From contig NZ_LNBE01000004.1 in assembly GCF_001445655.1 (NCBI RefSeq), positions 2,615,218 to 2,679,217 of the forward strand: a stretch of DNA of 64,000 bases. The letters run 5' to 3'. A program made the translations under genes and the position numbers. Shown here piece by piece: positions 42,903 through 52,457 of the stretch. The DNA is from Streptomyces roseifaciens (GTDB lineage Bacteria > Actinomycetota > Actinomycetes > Streptomycetales > Streptomycetaceae). How positions within the stretch are numbered: position 1 is the stretch's first letter; each line of letters begins with the position of its first letter. The notes under the pieces are model-generated. The model did no database searches. It was not told where the DNA came from and worked only from the letters and a program-made list of their open reading frames with translations.

Positions 42903-44603
42903 TTACTTCAGCCATCCGATCCGGACGCTGTTCTCGTCGCCCAGCCCCGGCGCACCGGTGTTGGCCAGGCCCTTGCGGATCGCGATGATCTGGGGCCGCT
43001 GGTAGAGCGGCACCGAGTGACCGAGCTCCCAGACCTTGGCGTCCGCCTCGTTGTACAGCGCGACCTGCTTCGCGGCGTCCGTGGTCCGGGACGCCTCCAC
43101 CAGCAGCTTGTCCACCTCGGGCGACGAGACCCGGCCGTAGTTGGTGAAGGCGTTGTCGCCGTCCGGCTGCCGGTAGTCCTGGTAGGAGCTGGAGCGGTGG
43201 ATCCGGTCGACCTGGCGGAACTGCGTGAGGTCGTAGTTGCCGCGGTGGACGTACCGGTCGAAGTAGTCGTCGCCCGGGACCTTGCGCAGGTCGACCTTGA
43301 TGCCGATCTCGCCGAGCATCTGCTGGGTGAGCTTGGCCTGGTCCTCGGCGAGCGGGACCGCGTCGGCGGGCATCACGTACTCCAGGGCGAGCGGCTTGCC
43401 GTCCTTGGTGCGCGGCTTGCCCGCGCCCTCCTCCTTCCAGCCCGCCTCGTCCAGCAGCTTCTTTGCCCGGGCGACGTCCCGCTTGCCGAAGGAGCCGGCG
43501 TTGTCCCGGTAGCCCTCCTGGTTCGGCATGAAGAAGTGGTTGTTGACGACCTTGGGCCGGAACGGCAGGTCCTTGCCCGCCACCTTTGCCAGCGCCTCGC
43601 GGTCCACGCCGAGGGTCACGGCCTGGCGCGCCTTGACGTCCTGGAGCGGCCCCCGGGCGCCGTTCATGCTGAGCGTGACCTGGTCCCAGCGCGCGCCGAT
43701 GCGGAAGTCGGTGTCCTTGTCGCCCTTCAGGCGCTGGTACGCCTCGGGGGTGGAGGCGGGCGTGTCGTCGATCTCCTTGTTGAGGTAGGCGTCGGTGCGG
43801 GCCTTGCTGTCCATGGCCCAGAAGATGTACTTGTCCAGCTTCGGCTTCTCGCCCCACCAGGCGGGGTCCGGGACCAGGGTGATGGTCTTCGCGGTCTTGT
43901 CGTACTGGCCGACCTTCCAGGCGTTGCCGGTGACCGGGACCCGTCCCGCCCAGCCCTTGTTGAAGCTGTCCGGGGTGGCGTTGAGGGAGGCCGGGAGCAG
44001 CGGGTCGAAGAGCATCTGCCAGTCGGCGAACGGGGTCGCGAAGGTGACCCGCACCTCGTGCTCGTCCTTGCCCTGCTCGACCTTGGTGATCTGGTCGTAG
44101 CCACTGGTGGAGGCGACCTGGAAGCCCTTGTCCTTGCCGCTGAGCGCCTTCCACTGGGCCTCGAAGTCGGCGACGCCCAGCGGCTTTCCGTCCGACCACC
44201 CGGCCTTCGGGTTGAGCTCGTACGACACCACCTGCGGGTCGGTGGAGACGACCTTCGCGGAGGCCAGGTAGTCCGGGTTGGAGTGCGGGACGCCCTTCGC
44301 GTCGAAGGTGAACAGATCGGGCTCCACCAGGGCGGTGATCGCCGCGGCGTCGCCCTGGGTGCCGTCCGTCTGGTTGGGGTTGTACTGGTTGATCCACTGC
44401 TGGATCGAGACCTTGTGGATGCCGCCCTGCTTCAGGTCCTCCGCCGGGTGCGGGTTGAGGTCCTGGGCGCCGACCGCCGGTGCCGCCTTGTCCTGTGCGC
44501 CGTCGTCCGAGGACTTCCCCGAGCCGCTGCCGCAGGCGGTGACCACCAGCGCGGCGGAGACGGCCGCGGCCGCTAGGGCGGTGGCTCTGACGGGCCTGAT
44601 CAT
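42903..44603 (-). CDS. Peptide ABC transporter substrate-binding lipoprotein (family 5)
   Basis: A 566-residue extracellular binding protein of the OppA/DppA type. Lipobox V-T-A-C at about residue 24, then a Ser/Gly/Asp linker. Family landmarks: ALVEPDLFTFDAKGVPHSNP, WSDGKPLGVADFEAQW (the classic WxDGxP motif) and RQAVTLGVDREAL. ATG 44603 has AGAGGA eight bases upstream. It is divergent from the two permeases and dual ATPase at 44758-48760, which complete the importer. Confidence 0.93.
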   Translation of the reverse strand: MIRPVRATALAAAAVSAALVVTACGSGSGKSSDDGAQDKAAPAVGAQDLNPHPAEDLKQGGIHKVSIQQWINQYNPNQTDGTQGDAAAITALVEPDLFTFDAKGVPHSNPDYLASAKVVSTDPQVVSYELNPKAGWSDGKPLGVADFEAQWKALSGKDKGFQVASTSGYDQITKVEQGKDEHEVRVTFATPFADWQMLFDPLLPASLNATPDSFNKGWAGRVPVTGNAWKVGQYDKTAKTITLVPDPAWWGEKPKLDKYIFWAMDSKARTDAYLNKEIDDTPASTPEAYQRLKGDKDTDFRIGARWDQVTLSMNGARGPLQDVKARQAVTLGVDREALAKVAGKDLPFRPKVVNNHFFMPNQEGYRDNAGSFGKRDVARAKKLLDEAGWKEEGAGKPRTKDGKPLALEYVMPADAVPLAEDQAKLTQQMLGEIGIKVDLRKVPGDDYFDRYVHRGNYDLTQFRQVDRIHRSSSYQDYRQPDGDNAFTNYGRVSSPEVDKLLVEASRTTDAAKQVALYNEADAKVWELGHSVPLYQRPQIIAIRKGLANTGAPGLGDENSVRIGWLK

Positions 44604-44757
44604 GGCGGGTTTCCTCTCATGGGGGACGGACGGCCCGGTCACCGTAAGCACGTCGCTGCCGCCTCAACAGGCCTATACGGTCAAGCGTTTACATCATTTA
44701 TCACGTACGAAACACATCCGAAACAGAAAGAAACCGAATGGTAGGTTCCGCCGGATA

Positions 44758-45753
44758 GTGTCACTCACCGTGCTCGCCTATCTGACGAAACGACTCGGCT
44801 ACTATGCGCTGCTTCTGGCCGTGGCCGTCTTCCTGTCGTACGTGCTGTCGTCGCTGGCGCTCTCCCCGCGCGGGTACTTCGAAGGCCGCCAACCGCCGCC
44901 CCCCGCCGAGTCGGTGGAGGCGCAGCTGACCGCGCTCGGGATCAACGACCACACGCCACTGCTGGAACGATTCGGCACCTGGGCCTCGCACGCCGTGCGC
45001 GGGGACTTCGGGCGGACCATCGACAGCAGCAGCGTGGGCGAGGAGTTCGGCCGCCGCATCGGCGTCAGCCTGCGGCTGCTGCTCGCGGGCACCCTGTTCG
45101 GCACCGTCGCCGGCATCCTCGCGGGTGCCTGGGGCGCGCTCCGGCAGTACCGGTTCTCCGACCGCGCGGTCACCGTCCTCGCCTTCCTGCTGCTGTCCAC
45201 GCCCACCTTCCTCCTCGCCGTCCTGCTCAAGATCGGGGCCATGAAGGTCAATCAGGCCGCGGGCACCGAACTGATCTCCTTCACCGGCGAGAAGACCCCG
45301 GGCCTCACCGGCTCCGCGGGCACGCTCCTCGGCGACCGCGCCGCCCACCTGCTCCTGCCCACCCTCTCCATCGCGCTCGGCACCGCCGCCGCCTACAGCC
45401 GCTACCAGCGCGGCACCATGCTCGACGTCCTCGGCTCGGACTTCCTGCGCACCGCGCGCGCCAAGGGGCTCACCCACCGCAGGGCCGTCCTCACCCACGG
45501 GCTGCGCACGGCGCTCGTGCCCATGTCCACGTTCTTCGCCTACGGGTTCCTCGCCCTGTTCACCGGCGCCGCCTTCACCGAGAAGATCTTCGGCTGGCAC
45601 GGCATGGGCTCGTGGTTCATCGACGCCATCGGCAAGAGCGACGTCAACTCCGTCGTCGCGGTCAACGTGTTCGCCGCCGTCATGGTGCTGCTCTCCGGCT
45701 TCCTGGCCGACGTCCTCCACGCCGCGCTCGACCCGCGCGTCCGCACCAGCTGA
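44758..45753 (+). CDS. Peptide ABC transporter permease (DppB type)
   Basis: A 331-residue permease: N-terminal helix (LGYYALLLAVAVFLSYVLSS), the extracytoplasmic block typical of DppB, further helices, and the EAA loop FLRTARAKGLTHRRAVLTHG that contacts the ATPase. GTG 44758 or GTG 44770 may start it. It is first of three transporter genes, 15 bp before the second permease. Confidence 0.93.
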   Translation: MSLTVLAYLTKRLGYYALLLAVAVFLSYVLSSLALSPRGYFEGRQPPPPAESVEAQLTALGINDHTPLLERFGTWASHAVRGDFGRTIDSSSVGEEFGRRIGVSLRLLLAGTLFGTVAGILAGAWGALRQYRFSDRAVTVLAFLLLSTPTFLLAVLLKIGAMKVNQAAGTELISFTGEKTPGLTGSAGTLLGDRAAHLLLPTLSIALGTAAAYSRYQRGTMLDVLGSDFLRTARAKGLTHRRAVLTHGLRTALVPMSTFFAYGFLALFTGAAFTEKIFGWHGMGSWFIDAIGKSDVNSVVAVNVFAAVMVLLSGFLADVLHAALDPRVRTS

Positions 45754-45768
45754 GCGAGGCACACGACC

Positions 45769-46728
45769 GTGACCACCACCGCCACCGTCCCCACCGCCGG
45801 CCCCGCCGCGGCCCCACCGCCCGCGGCCCGCGGGCGGGGCCGCACCGCACTGCGCCGCTTCGCCGCCAACCGCAACGCCGTCACCGGCGCCGGCGTCCTC
45901 CTGCTGCTGTTCCTGCTCGCCTTCGCCGGCCCGTATCTCAGCCCCTGGAGCCACACCGACATCGACTACGGCGCGCTGCGCGAAGCACCCTCGGCCGATC
46001 ACTGGTGGGGGACCAACCGCATCGGCCAGGACGTGTACGCGCAAGTCCTCCACGGGCTGCAGAAATCGCTGCTGATCGGCCTGCTCACGGCCCTGACTTC
46101 GACCGTGCTGGCCTCCGTCGTCGGCGCCTGCGCGGGCTACTTCGGCGGCTGGGCCGACCGGGCCGTCACCTTCTTCATCGACCTGCTCCTCGTCTTCCCC
46201 GCCTTCCTGATCATCGCCATCGTCTCGCCCCGGCTCCGCGACAGCGGCTGGATCGTCTTCGTCGGACTCCTCGCCGTCTTCGGCTGGATGATCACCGCGC
46301 GGGTGGTGCGGTCCATGACCCGCTCCCTCAAGGAGCGCGAATTCGTCCGGGCCGCCCAGCTCATGGGGGTGCACCCGCTGCGCATCATCCTGCGCCACAT
46401 CCTCCCCAACATCTCCTCCTTCCTCATCGTCGACGCCACCATCGCCGTCGGCGGCGCCGTGATGAGCGAGACCGGCCTGTCGTACTTCGGCTTCGGCGTG
46501 CAGCCCCCCGACGTCTCCCTCGGCACCCTCATCGCCGACGGCTCCGACGCCGCCCTCACCTACCCCTGGATGTTCTTCTTCGCCGCCGGACTCCTCGTCG
46601 TCTTCGTCCTCGCGGTCAACTTCCTCGGCGACGGCCTGCGCGACGCCCTCGACCCCACCTCGGGCCTCCACCGCACCAGGCGCCGCCCGCGCCGGAAGGG
46701 AACCACCCATGACCGCGCCGCCCGCTGA
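45769..46728 (+). CDS. Peptide ABC transporter permease (DppC type)
   Basis: A 319-residue partner permease. The first 25 residues are Ala/Pro/Thr-rich; then LRRFAANRNAVTGAGVLLLL opens the first helix, with WWGTNRIGQDVYAQVLHG and the EAA loop FVRAAQLMGVHPLRIILRHI. It overlaps the ATPase gene by 20 bp, showing translational coupling. Confidence 0.94.
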   Translation: MTTTATVPTAGPAAAPPPAARGRGRTALRRFAANRNAVTGAGVLLLLFLLAFAGPYLSPWSHTDIDYGALREAPSADHWWGTNRIGQDVYAQVLHGLQKSLLIGLLTALTSTVLASVVGACAGYFGGWADRAVTFFIDLLLVFPAFLIIAIVSPRLRDSGWIVFVGLLAVFGWMITARVVRSMTRSLKEREFVRAAQLMGVHPLRIILRHILPNISSFLIVDATIAVGGAVMSETGLSYFGFGVQPPDVSLGTLIADGSDAALTYPWMFFFAAGLLVVFVLAVNFLGDGLRDALDPTSGLHRTRRRPRRKGTTHDRAAR

Positions 46729-48760
46729 CGCGGTGACCCCGGCCCGCACGGCCGCCCTGGCCGTACGGGACCTGCACGTCGACTTCGACGGGCCCGAGGG
46801 CCCGGTACCCGCCGTGCGGGGCGTCGACCTCACCCTGAACCGCGGCGAAGTCCTCGGCCTCGTCGGCGAGTCGGGCTCCGGCAAGTCCACCGTCGCCCTC
46901 GCCGCCATGGGCCTGCTGCCCCGCACCGCACGCGTCCGCGGTTCCGTGCTGGCCGGCGGCACCGAGATGCTCGGCGCGGGGGAGAAGGCGCTGTCCCGGC
47001 TGCGCGGCAGCCGCGTCGCCATGGTCTTCCAGGACCCGCTCTCCGCCCTCACCCCCGTCCACCGCATCGGCGACCAGATCGCCGAAGCCGTCCGCATCCA
47101 CCAGGACGTCACGCGCGACCAGGCCCGGCGCCGTGCCGTCGAGCTCCTGGACCTCGTCGGCATCCCCGACCCCGCCCGGCGCGCCCGCGCCTACCCGCAC
47201 GAGTTCTCCGGCGGCATGCGCCAGCGCGCGATGATCGCCATGGCCGTCGCCAACGACCCCGACGTCATCCTCGCCGACGAGCCCACCACCGCCCTCGACG
47301 TCACCGTCCAGGCCCAGATCCTCGACGTCCTGCGCACCGCCCGGCGCGAGACGGGCGCTGCGCTGCTCCTCGTCAGCCACGACCTCGGCGTGATCGCCGG
47401 CATGGCCGACCGCGTCGCCGTGATGTACGCGGGCCGAGTCGTGGAGAGCGCGCCCGTGGACGAGCTGTTCGCCGCACCGCGCATGCCGTACACCATCGGG
47501 CTGCTCGGCGCCGTGCCCCGCCCGGACACCGGCGGACACCCGCTCACCCCCGTACCCGGCTCACCGCCCGACCTGCGCAAGCCGTCCGGCGGCTGCCCCT
47601 TCGCGCCCCGCTGCCCGCTCGCCGACGAGGCCTGCGGCGACGAACCCGAGCTCACAGGGTCCGGCGACCACCTCGCGGCCTGCGTGAAGACGCCCGGCCC
47701 CGACCTCTACCCGGTGCCCGGCCTCCCGCCCGCACGCGCCGCCGCCGACGTGCCCCGCGACGAACTGCCCGCCGTACTGCGCGTGCAGGGGCTGACCAAG
47801 ACCTTCCCGGTGTTCAAGGGCACCGCCTTCCGCCGCCGCGTCGGCAGCGTGTACGCCGTCGACGGCGTCGACCTCGACATCCGGCGGGGAGAGACCCTGG
47901 GACTCGTCGGCGAGTCCGGCTCCGGCAAGTCCACCGCCCTGATGGAGATCCTGCGGCTCGCGGCCCCCGAGTCCGGGGAGGTCGAGATCCTCGGCCGCTC
48001 CGCCGCCGAGCTGACGAAGCGCCAGGCACACGCCCTGCGCGGCTCCGTACAGATCGTCTTCCAGGACCCCATGGCCAGCCTCGACCCGCGGATGCCGGTA
48101 GGCGAGATCGTCGCCGAGCCGCTGCGCGCCCAGGGCCACGGGCGCGCGGTCGCCGCCGGCCGCATCCCCGAACTGCTGGAGCTCGTCGGCCTGGAGGCCG
48201 GCCACGCGGACCGCTTCCCGCACGAGTTCTCCGGCGGGCAGCGGCAGCGGATCGGCATCGCGCGGGCGCTCGCGGTCGAACCGGAGCTGCTCGTCCTCGA
48301 CGAACCGGTGTCCGCGCTGGACGTCTCCGTGCAGGCCGGCGTGCTCAACCTCCTGCAGCGCCTCAAGCGCGAACTGGGCCTCGCCTACCTCTTCGTCTCG
48401 CACGACCTGGCCGTCGTGCGGCACGTCGCGGACCGCGTCAGCGTCATGTACCTCGGCCGCACCGTGGAGTCCGGGCCGGTCGAGGAGGTCTTCGCCCGGC
48501 CGCGGCACCCGTACACGCAGGCGCTGCTGTCGGCCGTCCCGGTGCCGGATCCCTCGCGGGAGCGGTTGCGGGAACGGATCCTGCTGGCGGGGGACCCGCC
48601 CAGTCCCGAGGTACGGGACGAAGGGTGCCGGTTCCGCGGGCGGTGCGCCGTGTACACGGGGCTGGGGGATGCGGAGCGCTCGCGGTGCGAGGGGGTGCGG
48701 CCCGTGCCCCGGGCGTTCGGCGGTGACCAGGTGGCGGCATGCCACTTCGCCGCGGGCTAG
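46709..48760 (+). CDS. Dual ATP-binding protein of the peptide ABC transporter (DppDF fusion)
   Basis: A 683-residue protein with two complete nucleotide-binding domains. Each has Walker A GESGSGKST (about 54 and about 404), signature FSGGMRQRAMIA or FSGGQRQRIGIA and Walker B with catalytic Glu (ILADEPTTALD, LVLDEPVSALD). Each ends with the oligopeptide-type cysteine motif (CPFAPRCPLADEAC; CRFRGRCAVY). It fuses what are two genes (dppD, dppF) elsewhere and powers import with the permeases upstream. Confidence 0.95.
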   Translation: MTAPPADAVTPARTAALAVRDLHVDFDGPEGPVPAVRGVDLTLNRGEVLGLVGESGSGKSTVALAAMGLLPRTARVRGSVLAGGTEMLGAGEKALSRLRGSRVAMVFQDPLSALTPVHRIGDQIAEAVRIHQDVTRDQARRRAVELLDLVGIPDPARRARAYPHEFSGGMRQRAMIAMAVANDPDVILADEPTTALDVTVQAQILDVLRTARRETGAALLLVSHDLGVIAGMADRVAVMYAGRVVESAPVDELFAAPRMPYTIGLLGAVPRPDTGGHPLTPVPGSPPDLRKPSGGCPFAPRCPLADEACGDEPELTGSGDHLAACVKTPGPDLYPVPGLPPARAAADVPRDELPAVLRVQGLTKTFPVFKGTAFRRRVGSVYAVDGVDLDIRRGETLGLVGESGSGKSTALMEILRLAAPESGEVEILGRSAAELTKRQAHALRGSVQIVFQDPMASLDPRMPVGEIVAEPLRAQGHGRAVAAGRIPELLELVGLEAGHADRFPHEFSGGQRQRIGIARALAVEPELLVLDEPVSALDVSVQAGVLNLLQRLKRELGLAYLFVSHDLAVVRHVADRVSVMYLGRTVESGPVEEVFARPRHPYTQALLSAVPVPDPSRERLRERILLAGDPPSPEVRDEGCRFRGRCAVYTGLGDAERSRCEGVRPVPRAFGGDQVAACHFAAG

Positions 48761-48771
48761 CGGCTGAGGTG

Positions 48772-49095
48772 TCAGTGCGCCGAACCCGACAACTGCAGCC
48801 CCATGACCCCCAGGATCACCAATCCGATCGACACCAGCTTCAGCGTCGAGACCAGGTCGCCGAGGAAGACCATGCCGTAGATCGCCGTGCCGGCCGCGCC
48901 GATGCCCGTCCACACGGCGTAGGCCGGGCCCACGTCGAGCTTCTTGAGGGAGAGCGTCAGCAGGCCGAAGCTGCCGAGCGCGAAGCACGCGAACGCGATC
49001 GTCGGCCACAGCCGGGTGAAACCGTGGGAGAGCTTGAGACAGACCGCGAAGCCGGTTTCCAGCAGTCCGGCGACCACGACCAGCAGCCACGCCAT
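48772..49095 (-). CDS. SMR-family small multidrug transporter (SugE/QacE-like)
   Basis: A 107-residue four-helix membrane protein. The essential glutamate lies in the first helix (VVVAGLLETGFAVCLKLS), and the family pattern GPAYAVWTGIGAAGTAIYG covers helix 3. The WTGIGAAGTAIYGM stretch with the helix-1 LLETGFAV fits SugE/guanidinium exporters as well as QacE types. ATG 49095 follows GGGAGG six bases upstream. Only one SMR gene is present, so a homodimer is expected unless a partner lies elsewhere. Confidence 0.88.
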   Translation of the reverse strand: MAWLLVVVAGLLETGFAVCLKLSHGFTRLWPTIAFACFALGSFGLLTLSLKKLDVGPAYAVWTGIGAAGTAIYGMVFLGDLVSTLKLVSIGLVILGVMGLQLSGSAH

Positions 49096-49183
49096 CAGTT
49101 TGCCTCCCGCGTCTCGGCGACCGCCGTCCGTCCCGGTGTGCTTGATGCCCTTGCCACTGGCGGTCACTCGCAAACGTAGGCGA

Positions 49184-50191
49184 TCAATCGCCTTCGCGTC
49201 GCTCCCGCGTGGAAAGCAGTCGGCGCAGTGAGTAGAGGCGCTGCGGATCGGCGTGGCCGTCGGCCACCCACGCGTCCAGAGCGCATTCCGGTTCGTCGTG
49301 GCTGCAGGCCCGCGGACAGCCCTCCGTGCCCGGCTCCAGGTCGGGGAAGGCGTGGATGACGCGGGACGGATCGATGTGGTGGAGGCCGAACGACCGGACG
49401 CCCGGGGTGTCGATGACCCAGCCCGAACCGCCGGGCAGCGGCAGGGCCAGCGCGGAGGTGGTGGTGTGCCGGCCGCGGCCGGTGACCGCGTTGACGTGGC
49501 CGGTGGCCCGCTGCCGGTCCGGGACGAGCGCGTTGACCAGAGTCGTCTTGCCGACGCCGGAGTGGCCGACGAAGGCGGTCACCCGGCCCGCCAGCTGCTC
49601 GCGGACCCGGTCCGCGGCGCCGCCGTCCGCGAGCTCCTCGCGGCTGGTGACCACGTGGTGCACGCCCAGCGAGCCGTAGGACTCCAGGAGCTTGTCCGGC
49701 GAGGCCAGGTCCGACTTCGTCAGGACGAGCAGCGGCTCCAGGCCCGCGTCGAAGGCGGCGACCAGACAGCGGTCGATCAGCCGGGGCCGCGGCTCGGGGT
49801 CCGCGAGGGCGGTGACGATCGCGAGCTGGTCGGCGTTGGCCACCACCACGCGCTCGAAGGGGTCGTCGTCGTCCGCCGTGCGGCGCAGCACCGACGAGCG
49901 CTCCTCGACCCGCACGATGCGCGCGAGCGTGTCCTTGGCGCCGGACAGATCCCCGACGACCGCGACCCGGTCACCGACCACGACCCCCTTGCGGCCCAGC
50001 TCGCGGGCCTTCATCGCCATCACGATGCGGTCCTCGACCAGACAGGTCAGCCGGCCGCGGTCGACGGTCAGGACGAAGCCCTCGGAGGCGTCCTCGTGCT
50101 TGGGGCGGATGTTGGTGCGGGGGCGGTTGCCCTTGCGGTTGGGGCGGACGCGGATGTCGTCCTCGTCGGGGTTCTTGCCGTAGCGGCGCAT
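49184..50191 (-). CDS. rsgA: Ribosome-assembly GTPase RsgA
   Basis: A 335-residue circularly permuted GTPase that checks 30S maturation. Motif order G4-G5-G1-G3 is visible: LTKSDL, then Walker A GHSGVGKTTLVNAL, then DTPGVRSFG. An N-terminal OB-type domain precedes, and the zinc knuckle CPRACSHDEPEC ends the protein. ATG 50191 lies 20 bp after aroA, so the two genes form one transcript. Confidence 0.95.
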   Translation of the reverse strand: MRRYGKNPDEDDIRVRPNRKGNRPRTNIRPKHEDASEGFVLTVDRGRLTCLVEDRIVMAMKARELGRKGVVVGDRVAVVGDLSGAKDTLARIVRVEERSSVLRRTADDDDPFERVVVANADQLAIVTALADPEPRPRLIDRCLVAAFDAGLEPLLVLTKSDLASPDKLLESYGSLGVHHVVTSREELADGGAADRVREQLAGRVTAFVGHSGVGKTTLVNALVPDRQRATGHVNAVTGRGRHTTTSALALPLPGGSGWVIDTPGVRSFGLHHIDPSRVIHAFPDLEPGTEGCPRACSHDEPECALDAWVADGHADPQRLYSLRRLLSTRERREGD

Positions 50192-50211
50192 TGCTGGCTT
50201 TCCTGGATCTC

Positions 50212-51582
50212 TCAGACTCTCGGCGCCGTCGCCGCCCCCGCGACGGTGCCCAGCATCCCGGTCCACAGCTCCGGGAAGTCGGGCAGGGTCTTGGCGGTGG
50301 TGGCCACGTTCTCCACCTGGACGCCGTCGACCGCGAGGCCGATGACGGCGGCCGCGGTGGCGAGCCGGTGGTCCTCGTAGGTGTGGAAGACGCCCCCGTG
50401 CAGCGGGCGCGGGCGGATGTGCAGCCCGTCCTCGGTCTCGGTGACGTCGCCGCCGAGCTCGTTGATCTCCTTGGCCAGGGCGGCCAGCCGGTCCGTCTCG
50501 TGCAGCCGCAGGTGGGCGATGCCGCGCAGGGTGGACTCGGAGTCGGCGAGCGCCGCGACGGCGGCGATCACCGGGGTCAGCTCGCCGACCTCGTGCAGGT
50601 CGGCGTCGATGCCGGTGATGCGGCCCGTGCCGGTGAAGGTCAGGCCGGCCTCGGTCAGCTCGCAGGAGCCGCCCATCGCGGTGAAGATCTCCCGCAGGGC
50701 GTCGCCGGGCTGGGTGGTGCGCTCGGGCCAGTCGGGGACGGTGACCCGGCCGCCGGTGACCAGGGCGGCGGCCAGGAACGGCGCCGCGTTGGACAGGTCC
50801 GGCTCGATCACGACGTCGCGGCCGAGCAGGGCGCTGGGGGAGACCCGCCACACGTTCGGCTCGCCGCCGGACTCGGGGGTGTCCACCTGCGCACCGGCCT
50901 GGCGCAGCATGTCGACGGTCATCCGGATGTGCGGCATCGAGGGCAGCACGGAGCCCACGTGCCGGACCTCCACGCCCTGGTTGAAGCGCGGCCCCGACAG
51001 CAGCAGCGCGCTCACGAACTGCGACGAGGACGAGGCGTCGATCTCGACGGTGCCGCCCTCCAGGGCGCCGCCGCCGTGCACGGTCAGGGGCAGGGCGCCG
51101 CGCTCGTTGTCGTCTATGCGGGCGCCCAGGGCGCGCAGTGCGTCGATCACGCCGTGCAGGGGGCGCTCGTAGCTGCGCGGGTCGCCGTCGAAGCGGATCG
51201 GGCCGTCGGCCAGGCTCGCCACGGGCGGCAGGAAGCGCATCACGGTGCCGGCGTTGCCGACGTCCACGGTGGAGGGGCCGCGCAGCCGCGCGGGGATCAC
51301 CCGCCACGCCTCGCCGGAGCCGGCCGGGCCGTCGGGATCGCCGGAGCTGGAGGAGACGGTCTCCTCGATGCCGACGCCCATGGCGCGCAGCGCCTCGGCC
51401 ATCAGCAGGGTGTCGCGGGAGCGCAGGGGGCGGCGCAGCCAGCCGGGCTCGGAGGCGAGCGCGGCCAGCACCAGGGCGCGGTTGGTGACCGACTTCGAAC
51501 CGGGCACGGTGACGGTCGCGTCGACCGCTCCCGTGGCGAGGGGGGCGGGCCAGAGGTCTGCGTGCGCGGGGTTCTCGGTCAT
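50212..51582 (-). CDS. aroA: 3-phosphoshikimate 1-carboxyvinyltransferase AroA (EPSP synthase)
   Basis: A 456-residue enzyme of the shikimate pathway, joining shikimate-3-phosphate with phosphoenolpyruvate. Signature blocks: [33 protein letters not shown], and late [17 protein letters not shown]. Length matches the family. It is first in a two-gene unit with rsgA, a pairing common in actinobacteria. Confidence 0.96.
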   Translation of the reverse strand: MTENPAHADLWPAPLATGAVDATVTVPGSKSVTNRALVLAALASEPGWLRRPLRSRDTLLMAEALRAMGVGIEETVSSSSGDPDGPAGSGEAWRVIPARLRGPSTVDVGNAGTVMRFLPPVASLADGPIRFDGDPRSYERPLHGVIDALRALGARIDDNERGALPLTVHGGGALEGGTVEIDASSSSQFVSALLLSGPRFNQGVEVRHVGSVLPSMPHIRMTVDMLRQAGAQVDTPESGGEPNVWRVSPSALLGRDVVIEPDLSNAAPFLAAALVTGGRVTVPDWPERTTQPGDALREIFTAMGGSCELTEAGLTFTGTGRITGIDADLHEVGELTPVIAAVAALADSESTLRGIAHLRLHETDRLAALAKEINELGGDVTETEDGLHIRPRPLHGGVFHTYEDHRLATAAAVIGLAVDGVQVENVATTAKTLPDFPELWTGMLGTVAGAATAPRV

Positions 51583-51701
51583 GCCTTTACCTTACTGACG
51601 TTCGCCGCGTGGTTCGGTCCCCGAAGTCCTATGGCCTGAGGTTCCCGGCCCGGGCGGCGTCCGCCGGTGCCCCGTGCGCGCCCCGTACGCGCCCCTCCCG
51701 G

Positions 51702-52415
51702 TCACAGCCCCAGCAGCCAGCGCCCCCCGCCGGTCAGCGCGCACAGCGAGATCACATGGAAGAAAACCAGCCACACCGTGGCGGGCAGGTTGGTGAGCCG
51801 GGCGAGCTGGTCCGCGTCCGAGTCCGGGGCCCCTCCGTAGCGGCGCTTGCTCTGCAGCTCGAAGGCCGGGCGGACGCCGCCGAGCAGCAGGAACCACACG
51901 ACCCCGTACGCGAACAGGGCCTGCACGGCGGGCCCCGCCAGCCAGGAGACCAGCACGAACAGGGAGCCCGAGAGCACCACCGTCAGCACCCCGTAGGCAT
52001 TGCGGATCATCAGCAGCATCGCGGCGAGCAGCGCCGTGGCGAGCCACAGCAGTGCCGTGATGTGACCGGCCGAAAGCAGCCACGCGCCGCCGAGCCCCAG
52101 CAGCGAGGCGGCGGGGTAGCCCGCGGCGGCGGTGAGGATCATGCCGAGGCCGGTCGGCCTGCCGCGCGACACGGTCAGGCCGGAGGTGTCCGAGTGCAGC
52201 CGGATGCCCTCCAGCCGCCGCCCGGCGAGCAGGGCCACCAGGCCGTGGCCGCCCTCGTGGGCGATGGTGACGGCGTTGCGGGTCACCAGCCATATGCCGC
52301 GCGGGGCCACCGCCGCGAGGGCGACGAGCGCCGTGGCGGCCACCAGCCACACGGAGGGCGCGGGCTGGGTTCCCACCACGCGGTCCCACAGGGCGGTGGC
52401 TTCGGTGCTGTCCAT
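51702..52415 (-). CDS. M50-like integral membrane metalloprotease
   Basis: A 237-residue polytopic protein. The zinc motif HEGGH lies in TIAHEGGHGLVALLAGR at about residue 53, inside or next to a membrane segment. Several hydrophobic segments follow, and GGVRPAFELQSKRRYG is near the C-terminus. It resembles M50B-type site-2-like proteases, though it is short and lacks a PDZ domain. Substrate unknown. ATG 52415 has GAGGAG upstream. Divergent from the SRAP gene, with 42 bp between starts. Confidence 0.85.
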   Translation of the reverse strand: MDSTEATALWDRVVGTQPAPSVWLVAATALVALAAVAPRGIWLVTRNAVTIAHEGGHGLVALLAGRRLEGIRLHSDTSGLTVSRGRPTGLGMILTAAAGYPAASLLGLGGAWLLSAGHITALLWLATALLAAMLLMIRNAYGVLTVVLSGSLFVLVSWLAGPAVQALFAYGVVWFLLLGGVRPAFELQSKRRYGGAPDSDADQLARLTNLPATVWLVFFHVISLCALTGGGRWLLGL

Positions 52416-52457
52416 TTGTGCGCGGCTCCTCGTGGGTCCGTGGCAGGGTTGGCGAAC

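Noticed and set aside
44604-44757. Regulatory operator in the AT-rich gap between the binding protein and permease genes
   Set aside because: The 154-bp gap is AT-rich and must hold divergent promoters, but I could not find a convincing palindrome or well-spaced -35/-10 pair.
44761-47163. An 800-codon minus-strand ORF opposite the peptide permeases
   Set aside because: Low-complexity Gly/Glu/Arg composition; the plus-strand frames encode clear permeases with EAA loops.
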